Assembly (NCBI RefSeq): GCF_001518015.1
Contig: NZ_LPUY01000075.1
Span: 62,001 to 126,000 of the forward strand
Length of the DNA stretch: 64,000 nucleotides
Reading direction: 5' to 3'
Source of the DNA: Tritonibacter horizontis
GTDB taxonomy: Bacteria; Pseudomonadota; Alphaproteobacteria; Rhodobacterales; Rhodobacteraceae
The notes beneath the pieces are model-generated. The model was not told the DNA's origin. It ran no database searches and saw nothing but the letters and a program-made list of their open reading frames with translations. Both the position numbers and the translations under genes were made by a program. This document shows, one piece after another, positions 19,401 to 26,900 of this stretch. How positions within the stretch are numbered: position 1 is the stretch's first letter; every line of letters begins with the position of its first letter.

Positions 19401-22400
19401 TGCGCGCCGGGGATACCTATGCCCAGCTTGCGCCCGACCTGTATCAGCTTGCACCGGAAGAAGGCCGGTTTGGCTATGAGGCGCTGCTGGCTGACCTGGC
19501 CGAAGCGGCGCTGCTGCCCGACCGGATCGGGCATTTCTGGCTGGTGACCAACGCGCAAGAGCACCGGCCCGGCTCTTCCTTTTTTGATCGCAACGTCGAA
19601 ATGGGCCTGCTGTCGCTGACCGGTCTGGGTCAGGCCCTTGCCGAGGCCGATCTGCCGCAGCCCGTGCATATCTGCGTGATGACCACCGGTGCGGCGCAGG
19701 TGCGGGACGAGGCGTTGCCAACGCCGGAAAAGGCCATGATTTCCGGCCCCGCCGGGGTGTTGCCGCGTGAGGTGGCGGGCGTGACGGTGGCGATCTGCGA
19801 CATAGAGCTGCCCGAACCGCCTGCTGGGTTTGCCGCGCTTTTGTCCAGGGCACCAACCACGGATATCAGTCCCCGTTTGCTCCAGGAGCTCCTGGCCGAA
19901 CCGGCCAACAGCACCGCCGCCTGGCGTGGGAGTGCCCGGTTTGAACTGGCCTATCGCGCGACGAGGCTGCTTGCTCCTGAGCGGCAAGATGTGCCGCTAC
20001 AACACGGCGGGCACTATCTGCTGACCGGTGGTTACGGCGGGATCGGCCTGACCGTGGCGGAACATCTGATGCGCCACTACGCCGCCCGGGTCACGCTGGT
20101 CTCGCGCGAGGCGCTGCCGCTTCAAGCGGATTGGGACAGCTATCTGAACCGTCACAGCCCGCAGGACCGGATGGCCCGCCGGATCCGCGCGGTTCAAAAA
20201 CTACAGAGCACCGGGGCCGGCGAGGTACTGACCCTGCGCGCCGATGTCTGCAACCTGCAGGACATGCGCGCGGCGGTGGACGCGGCCCAGGCGGCCTTTG
20301 GTCCGCTGACAGGCGTGTTCCATGGCGCGGGCCATGTGGCGGATGCGCCGCTTCTGGCCAAGACCGAGAGCCAGATCGCAGCGGTTCTGGCCCCGAAGGT
20401 CAGCGGCCTGCGGGTCTTGGATCAGATCTTTCCCGATGGTGCGCTGGCGCTGATGGTTCTGTTTTCCTCCACCTCGACCGTGACGCGCCCGGCGGGGCAG
20501 GTCGATTACGTGGCCGCAAACGAATACCTCAACGCCTGGGCCAAGGCGCGGCGCGGCGGCCAGACCCGTGTGATTGCCATCGACTGGGGGATCTGGGCCG
20601 AAACCGGCATGGCGGCCGAGGCAATGGCCGCGCGACAGGGCAGGATCACCCTGCCGGACCCCAGCCCCTGCGCCGCCCCCCTCTGGCACAGTCGCGGCTT
20701 TGACACAGCTGGCGGTGCGGTGTTTCGCAGCCTGTTTGATGCCCGCACCGACTGGCTGTTGAACGAGCACCGCACCGCAGATGGCGCCGCCTTGATCCCC
20801 GGCACGGGATACATCGAACTGATCGCCGAAGCGCTACACTGCCAGGGCACCTCTGCCCCCTTTGAAATTCGCGACCTTTATTTCCTGCAACCGTTTCAGG
20901 TCGCGGACACCGCACCGCGCCAGGCGGTTCTGCAACTGGCGGCTTCGGATCCGGGCTATCGCGCCAGGCTGCACGCCGGCACGCCAGAGGGATATGTAAC
21001 CACGGCCGAAGCGCAGGTTGCCCCGCTGGCGCCCGCGCCCGCGATCGGCGTCGTCTCTCTGGATCAGATCCGTGACCGCTGCAAAAAGCGTTCCGCCGCG
21101 CCCGAAGGCGGACGATTGCGGTCGCCGCAAGAGGCCAACCTGCGGTTTGGCCCCCGGTGGCATGTCCTGCAGGAAACGGCATTGGGCGACGGCGAAGGGC
21201 TCGCGCATTTGCGGCTTCCTGATCTGGCACAGAAGGATGCCACCCTGCTGCATCCCGGTCTGATGGATCTTGCTACCGGATGGGCGATTTCGCTGGCCCC
21301 GGACTATGCGCCCGAAACGCTCTGGGTGCCGGTGTCCTACGGGGCCATCCGGGTGTTCTCTGCGCTGCCACATGAGATCTACAGCCATGTCCGGCTGGTG
21401 GCCGAAGATGAAGCGCCAGGAACGGCGCTGTTCGACATCACGCTGACCGACCCCACCGGCCAGGTTCTGGTGGAGATTACACATTTCCGGATGCAGGCGC
21501 TGACCGGCGGGTTTGGCCTGCAGCCGGCCCGCACCAGCGTTTCCGCCATCGCGCTGGGGCTTGAGGCAGAGACCGAGATCCAACCGCTCTCGCCGGACGA
21601 ACGACGCCTGGTCGCCAATCTTGAAAATGGCATCCGCACAGCGGACGCAGGCAACGCGCTGGAGCGGGCGCTGGCCCAGGAAGATCCCCAGATCATCGTG
21701 TCATCGCTGGATTTGCCGGACCTGATCCGGCAGGCGCAATCAAGCGGTCAGATCCCCCCCAGCAGCACATCGCAAAGCTTTGAACGACCGGATCTCGATA
21801 CCGACTATGTCGCACCGCGCACCGCCCTCGAAGAAACGCTGGCCGGGTATTTTGGCGCGCTTCTGGGGCTGTCGCAGATCGGCGTCGAGGACAGTTTCTT
21901 TGATCTTGGCGGTCACTCGCTGATCGCGGTGCGGCTGTTTGCGCAGATCAAGCGCGAGCTTGGGCTGGACTGGCCGATGTCGGTACTGTTCGAGGCCCCG
22001 AGTGTGGCCTCCCTGGCGGCCCGGATCGAAGCAGAAAGCGACCAGCCCGGTCGCGGAAACAATGGCGTCGCCAGCGAAGAACCCGCGGGCGACGCGCCGG
22101 TGTTCAAACATCTGGTGCGGCTCCATCCTGGCAAGGTCCCGGACGCGCGGCCGATGTTCATCGTTGCGGGCATGTTTGGCAATGTGCTCAACCTGCGTCA
22201 CCTGGCCCAGATCCTCGGCGAGGACCGGCCGGTCTATGGCCTGCAGGCGCGCGGACTTGTCGGCGCGGATGCACCGCATGACCGCATTCCGGACGCCGCG
22301 CGCGACTATATCGCGGAGATGCGGCATATTCAGCCGGATGGGCCGTTTCTGGTCGGCGGCTTTTCCGGAGGGGGGATCACCGCCTGGGACATCGCCCAGC

Positions 22401-22957
22401 AGCTTCGGGCCTCGGGCGATGCGGTGGATGCGCTGGTACTGCTGGACACGCCGCTGCCGGTGCGCCCGTCGCTGACGGCCCCCGACAAGATGCTGATCAA
22501 ACTGGCAGAATTGCGCGACAAAGGCGCCGGCTTTGTCGCCGAATGGGCGCGCAACCGGGTGGCCTGGGAAATTCACAAGAGGCAGGCACCGCCGACGGAT
22601 CAGAACACCGGCACCGGCTTCAACAACCGCAAGATCGAACAGGCGTTTCGCACCGCGATTGCAACCTACGCGCCGCAGGTCTGGGACGGTCCGGTCACGC
22701 TCTATCGTCCGGCGCTGGATCGCCAGTGGAAGGTCACTGGCGGACGCTGGGTCAGCACGGAACGGGAATATGTCTACCCGGACAACGACTGGACCCGTTT
22801 CGCGCCCAACCTCAAGGTGGTCGAAGTGCCCGGCGATCACGATGGCATGGTACTGGATCCCAACGTTAGCGTTCTCGGCAAGGCGATCCGGGCGCTTCTG
22901 GCCCAGACCGCGCGCGGGTCGCAAACCGCCCCGGACCGCGCCCGGGCGGCGGAGTAA
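16496..22957 (+). CDS. Type I polyketide synthase, KS-AT-KR-DH-ACP-TE
   Basis: Single-module modular PKS, 2153 residues. Domains in order: ketosynthase (about 15-445; active Cys188 in QTACSTS, plus ECHGTGT and NIGHLD), malonyl-type acyltransferase (about 545-840; Ser637 in GHSMGEN, with AAHSRM at the specificity position) and a ketoreductase region (about 1170-1365; TGGYGGIG, Tyr1338 in GQVDYVAANEYL). Then follow dehydratase (about 1415-1690; His1425, Asp1591 in HPGLMD), acyl carrier (Ser1808 in GGHSL) and type I thioesterase (about 1885-2140; Ser1957 in GGFSGGG, His2115). The DH motif is HxxxxGxxxxP, one residue longer than the usual form. There is no enoylreductase. One extension round would yield a beta-hydroxy or alpha,beta-unsaturated acyl chain released or transferred by the TE. 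It is the first gene of an operon reaching 33686, and GGAA precedes the ATG. The starter source is unknown. Confidence 0.95.
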   Translation: MGHSEQAFGTAIGPDDIAVVGMSVSLPGAASVEAFWTNLRDGVESIEILDEDSLLQAGERPDVLRAPNYVAAAAPLQGFDMFDAEFFGFSPKEAAILDPQHRKFLEVAWSAMEDAGHTPESLKGQVGVYAGCGMGSYFYFNICSNPDLVDDVGMFLLRHTGNDKDFLTTRVSHVFDLKGPSVNVQTACSTSLVAIHYAAEALRKGDCDMALAGGVTIELPQGRGYLFKENEILSPYGHCHAFDHRAQGTVFGSGAGAVALRRLSDAVADGDHIWAVIKGSAINNDGAAKAGYLAPSVDGQSEAVRKALTAAKVHPESIDYVECHGTGTFIGDPIEVAALSEAYRERTDATGYCRLGSVKTNIGHLDTAAGVAGFVKTALSLTHKTLPPSLGYEAPNPTIDFDASPFRVNDRLTPWVSHRGPRRAGVNALGVGGTNAHAILEEAPVRAPSEESDFPFQILCVSGQSKAALEANTQNLVAYLRANPQVDLADVAYTLKEGRRGFAKRRVVVAETATEAADRLEAANPRAVFTHDRLGPAPEVVFMFPGGGAQYAGMARDLYETEPVFADWMDRGLDHLAQNLDFDLRAVWLPDPGSEASANAALLTPSVQLPLIMIVEYALAQLWISWGIKPAALVGHSMGENTAACLAGVLGFEDCIDLVHLRGQLFDTVDPGGMLSISLPLAEVEALIGMDLDIASVNAPELTAVSGPNAALDALAETLRARDVEFQRIPIDIAAHSRMLEPILTQYGDFLRKLDLKPATLPVISNRTGQLLSAEQATSADYWVGQLRNTVRFADCIDTLSATPGRVYLEVGPGKALSALAQMAPQVRAGQVLSSLRHPDQEVADDAYFFGVIGRLWACGVEADWPQIWGDSRRLRLPLPTYAFQRSRYFIEPGKAAATPEPDLPARHEDLADWGYRPDWRPRLADCSADLEAELRRTPLRWLIFEDSTGQAAACSARLAAAGHQVVRVRAGDTYAQLAPDLYQLAPEEGRFGYEALLADLAEAALLPDRIGHFWLVTNAQEHRPGSSFFDRNVEMGLLSLTGLGQALAEADLPQPVHICVMTTGAAQVRDEALPTPEKAMISGPAGVLPREVAGVTVAICDIELPEPPAGFAALLSRAPTTDISPRLLQELLAEPANSTAAWRGSARFELAYRATRLLAPERQDVPLQHGGHYLLTGGYGGIGLTVAEHLMRHYAARVTLVSREALPLQADWDSYLNRHSPQDRMARRIRAVQKLQSTGAGEVLTLRADVCNLQDMRAAVDAAQAAFGPLTGVFHGAGHVADAPLLAKTESQIAAVLAPKVSGLRVLDQIFPDGALALMVLFSSTSTVTRPAGQVDYVAANEYLNAWAKARRGGQTRVIAIDWGIWAETGMAAEAMAARQGRITLPDPSPCAAPLWHSRGFDTAGGAVFRSLFDARTDWLLNEHRTADGAALIPGTGYIELIAEALHCQGTSAPFEIRDLYFLQPFQVADTAPRQAVLQLAASDPGYRARLHAGTPEGYVTTAEAQVAPLAPAPAIGVVSLDQIRDRCKKRSAAPEGGRLRSPQEANLRFGPRWHVLQETALGDGEGLAHLRLPDLAQKDATLLHPGLMDLATGWAISLAPDYAPETLWVPVSYGAIRVFSALPHEIYSHVRLVAEDEAPGTALFDITLTDPTGQVLVEITHFRMQALTGGFGLQPARTSVSAIALGLEAETEIQPLSPDERRLVANLENGIRTADAGNALERALAQEDPQIIVSSLDLPDLIRQAQSSGQIPPSSTSQSFERPDLDTDYVAPRTALEETLAGYFGALLGLSQIGVEDSFFDLGGHSLIAVRLFAQIKRELGLDWPMSVLFEAPSVASLAARIEAESDQPGRGNNGVASEEPAGDAPVFKHLVRLHPGKVPDARPMFIVAGMFGNVLNLRHLAQILGEDRPVYGLQARGLVGADAPHDRIPDAARDYIAEMRHIQPDGPFLVGGFSGGGITAWDIAQQLRASGDAVDALVLLDTPLPVRPSLTAPDKMLIKLAELRDKGAGFVAEWARNRVAWEIHKRQAPPTDQNTGTGFNNRKIEQAFRTAIATYAPQVWDGPVTLYRPALDRQWKVTGGRWVSTEREYVYPDNDWTRFAPNLKVVEVPGDHDGMVLDPNVSVLGKAIRALLAQTARGSQTAPDRARAAE

Positions 22958-22960
22958 TCC

Positions 22961-23965
22961 ATGAACGACACCACGGTCCTGACCCTGATCCTGAACTTTC
23001 GCACCCCGGAGATGACCCTGCGGTCCGCGGCGGCTGCGCTGGCGGCGATGGACGGCCTGCCCGGCGAGGTACTGATCATCGACAATGGCTCTGACGATGG
23101 CTCCTTCAAGGCCCTTCAGGCCGGGGCCGAGGCGCGGGGTTGGCTGCAGGGGGGGCGGCTTCGTGTTCAGGCGTCTGCGCGCAATGGCGGCTTTGGCGCG
23201 GGGATGAACATCGGCTTTGCCCAGACCCTTTCAACGGGGGAGAGGCCGGATGTCTATTACCTGCTGAATTCGGATGCCTTCCCCGATCCGGACTGCATTC
23301 GCCACCTGCGGGATTTCCTGGGCCGCACGCCGCGCGCCGGGCTGGCGGGCTCCTTTGTGCAGGGCGAGGACAGCGTGCCTCATTGCACCCTGTTCCGCTT
23401 TCCGACCATCGCCAGCGAATTTGAGGGCGCCGCCCGCACCGGGGTAATTTCACGCCTGCTGCACCATGCAATCGTGCCGCTGCCGATCCCACAGCACCCG
23501 CAACAGGTCGATTGGACCGCCGGGGCCAGCCTGATGATCCGGCGGGCTGTGATCGACGAGATTGGCGGCTTTGACGAGCGGTTCTTTCTCTATTTTGAGG
23601 AAACCGAACTGTGTCATCGGGCGGCACGGGCCGGGTGGCAGACCTACTACGTTCCGCAAAGCCGGGTCACCCATGTTGGCTCCGTCTCGACCGGGATGAA
23701 GACATGGACCCGCACGCCGGACTTCTGGTTCACGTCCCGATTGTATTATTTCACCCGGACCCATGGTGCGCTTTATGCGGCGGTGGCGACCTTTGCCCGG
23801 CTGGCCGGGGGCGCGGTCTATGGCCTGCGCCGGTTGCTGAACGGCAAACCCCGCGCCGAGGCGAAGGGATTTTATTTCGACCTGATCCGCCATGGTCTCA
23901 GGTCGCTCATCTCTCCCGCCCGCGCGCCCCGACGCGGGACATCCTTGTCGGAGGAGTCCAAGTGA
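22961..23965 (+). CDS. Glycosyltransferase family 2 (rhamnosyltransferase-like)
   Basis: GT2 protein of 334 residues resembling WbbL/RfbF-type rhamnosyltransferases. Visible are the N-terminal LTLILNFRTPEMT, the metal/nucleotide site YLLNSDAFPDPD (NSD in place of DxD), DWTAGASLMIRR, and GGFDERFFLYFEETELCHR, the acceptor-binding motif of this subgroup. It lies 3 bases after the PKS stop, and its own stop overlaps the NRPS start (GTGA). It is thus translationally tied to both megasynthases, which makes glycosylation of the PKS or NRPS product, or of its carrier, plausible. Donor sugar unknown. Confidence 0.88.
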   Translation: MNDTTVLTLILNFRTPEMTLRSAAAALAAMDGLPGEVLIIDNGSDDGSFKALQAGAEARGWLQGGRLRVQASARNGGFGAGMNIGFAQTLSTGERPDVYYLLNSDAFPDPDCIRHLRDFLGRTPRAGLAGSFVQGEDSVPHCTLFRFPTIASEFEGAARTGVISRLLHHAIVPLPIPQHPQQVDWTAGASLMIRRAVIDEIGGFDERFFLYFEETELCHRAARAGWQTYYVPQSRVTHVGSVSTGMKTWTRTPDFWFTSRLYYFTRTHGALYAAVATFARLAGGAVYGLRRLLNGKPRAEAKGFYFDLIRHGLRSLISPARAPRRGTSLSEESK

Positions 23966-26900
23966 CTGCATTTTCCACGATTGTTATTGGCAACGAATCC
24001 CTGTTGATCGGCTGCGGCGATAGCCTGCTGGCACGCGGTCACGATGTACGGGCGGTGGTCAGCGACAATCCGGATGTGTTGGCCTGGGCCCGGGACAAGG
24101 GGCTTGTGACCCTGTCGGACCCCAAGGACATCACCGGGCCGGTCGATTGGCTTTTTTCCATCGCCAACCTGCGGGTGCTTTCGGCTGCGGTCCTCGGGCA
24201 GGCCAGGCTGGGCGCTGTCAATTTTCACGACGGTCCGTTGCCGGAGCGGGCCGGCCTCAACACGCCGAATTGGGCAATCATCGAGGGCGCGACAGAGCAC
24301 GGCATCACCTGGCACCTGATCGAAGGCGGCGTGGACGAAGGTGACATTCTGGCCCAGCGCCGGTTTGCCCTTGCCCCGGACGAAACCGCGTTCAGCCTCA
24401 ATTCAAAATGCTATGGCGCGGCTCTGGACAGTTTTGGCGATGTCCTGGACCAGCTTGAAACCGGCGTGCTTGACCGGCAACCGCAGGATCTGAGCCATCG
24501 GCGCTATCATGCCCGTGCCGACCGCCCTGCCGGGGGCGGGCTGTTGCGCTTTGACCGCTCGGCGGCGGCGCTGTCGCAATTGGTGCGCGGGCTGGACATG
24601 GGCGGCTACTGGAACCCACTGACCACGGCCAAGGTTGACCTCGGCGAGAGCTTGGTGATCGTCGGGAAAGCGGCGCCAACCGTGGATCACGGGCCTGCGG
24701 GCCAGGTGCTGGCGGTGACGGAAACCACGCTGACCGTCGCCTGCGCAGAGGGGGCGGTTGTACTGTCGGACATCAGGACGCTGCAGGGCGGGCCTGTCAT
24801 CGTATCTGATCTGCTCCAGACCGGCACGCAGCTGCCGATCCGGGACGCCGCCCGGTGCGACGCCATTGAAAGCGCACTGCGCACCGTGCAACGCGCCGAA
24901 CCCTTCTGGCGCCGTCAACTTGCAGAAATGCAGCCCCTGCCCCTGCCGCTCGCCCAGTCGGTGGGCCGGTCGGTGGCTCTGCCGTCGGCCTCCGGTGAAA
25001 CGGGTTCAAAGGCGCGCATTGCAACAGACATCACCCTGCCCGCTGCCCTGCCCACCGAGACGCTATTGGCGCTGATCCTGACCTGGGCCCTGCGCAGCAC
25101 GGGCGAGGCCAGCGGCACGATCGCGCTGACCCTCCACGGAGCGGCGGACACCGATCCCGGCGTCATCAATACCTGGGCGCCACTGAATGGCATTCAGTCC
25201 GAAACCCTGGCCGATCTCAGAGCCCGGATGGCGCAAGTTATCCGCCACACAGCCGAAGGCGGCGGGTTTGCCACCGATCTGATGGCGCGGGCGCCGGAGG
25301 TCTCTCCACAGGCGACACCAGCGATCTCGGTCTGCCTGGAGGCGGATGTGACGCTGCCGGACACGCTCCTTGCGGTGCAGCGCTGCGGTCACCAGCTGCG
25401 CCTCTCTGCCAGTGCGGACCATCTGTCAGCCGAGGCGCTCGACCTTCTGGCTGCGCGACTGTCAATGCTGCTGGCCATACCGGCCCCATCCGACGCACAA
25501 CCGCTGCAGGCGCTGCCCATGCTGCCCGAGGCGGAACGCAAATTGATGCTGGAGGACTGGAATGCGACCGGCGCAGATGCCGCCGCAGATCAGACCATTC
25601 ACGGCGCGATCAAAGCGCAGGCCCTGCGCACGCCCGCCGCGACTGCAGTGGTGTTCGAAGACCAATCCCTGACCTATGCGGAGCTGGACCGCCGCGCCAA
25701 TGCGCTGGCTCATCACTTGCACGCGCAGGGGATCAGCTCCGGCAGCCACGTGGGCGTCTACCTCCGCCGGTCAATGGACCTTGTGGTCGCGACCTTGGGC
25801 ATTCTCAAAGCCGGAGCGGCCTATGTGCCGCTGGACCCCGCCTATCCGGCCGACCGGATCGCCCATTTCGTGACCGACAGCGGGGCCGAGATGGTCATCA
25901 CACAATCCGGTCTGCTGGCGGACCTGCCCGACAGCGCCGCGCGGAGCCTCTGCATCGACACGCTCGACCTGTCCATGACGGCACCGTCGCCCCTGCCAGC
26001 GCAGGCGGGCGGCGACGATCTGGCCTATCTAATTTACACCTCCGGCTCTACCGGGGTGCCAAAGGGCGTGATGGTGCGTCATCGCAACGTGGCCAATTTC
26101 TTTGTCGGCATGGATGCCTGCATTCCCCACGCGCCGGGCGACAGCTGGCTTGCGGTCACAAGCCTGTCCTTTGACATTTCGGTGCTGGAGCTGTTCTGGA
26201 CCCTGGCCCGCGGCTTCAAACTGGTCCTGTCGAGCGATGAGAGCCGGCTGCAGCTGGCCAATGGCCCCATTGCGGTCAGCGACCGGAAAATGGATTTCAA
26301 CCTGTTTTACTGGGGCAACGACGATGGCGCGGGAGAGCAGAAATATCACCTCCTGCTGGAGGGGGCGAAGTTTGCCGATGCGCATGGGTTCAATGCGGTC
26401 TGGACCCCAGAGCGGCATTTCCACGCCTTTGGCGGCCCCTACCCCAACCCCGCGGTCACCGGCGCGGCAGTCGCGGCTGTAACCAACCGGATCGGCGTCC
26501 GGGCCGGGTCCTGTGTTGCCCCCCTGCATCATCCGGCCCGCATCGCCGAGGAATGGGCGGTGATTGACAATCTGACCGGCGGCCGCGCGGGCATCGGCTT
26601 TGCCTCCGGCTGGCAACCGGATGATTTTGTGCTGCGCCCCGAGAACACCCCGCCTGCCAACAAGGCCGCGCTGTTTGAAACGCTTGAGACGGTGCGCCGG
26701 CTGTGGCGTGGCGAGGCGGTCGAATTTGCCCGCCAGGACGGCAGCCCCCACAGCGTTGTGACCCAACCCCGCCCGGTGTCGCCCGAACTTCCTGTCTGGA
26801 TCACCACGGCGGGCAACCCCGACACCTGGCGCGAGGCGGGCCACGCGGGGGCCAATGTGCTGACCCATCTTCTGGGCCAGAGCATCGAAGAGGTCGGGCA

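Noticed and set aside
23611-23961. N-terminal extension of the NRPS by 117 codons
   Set aside because: Lies entirely within the upstream glycosyltransferase gene; GTG 23962 has a strong GGAGGAG site and begins the formyltransferase fold.
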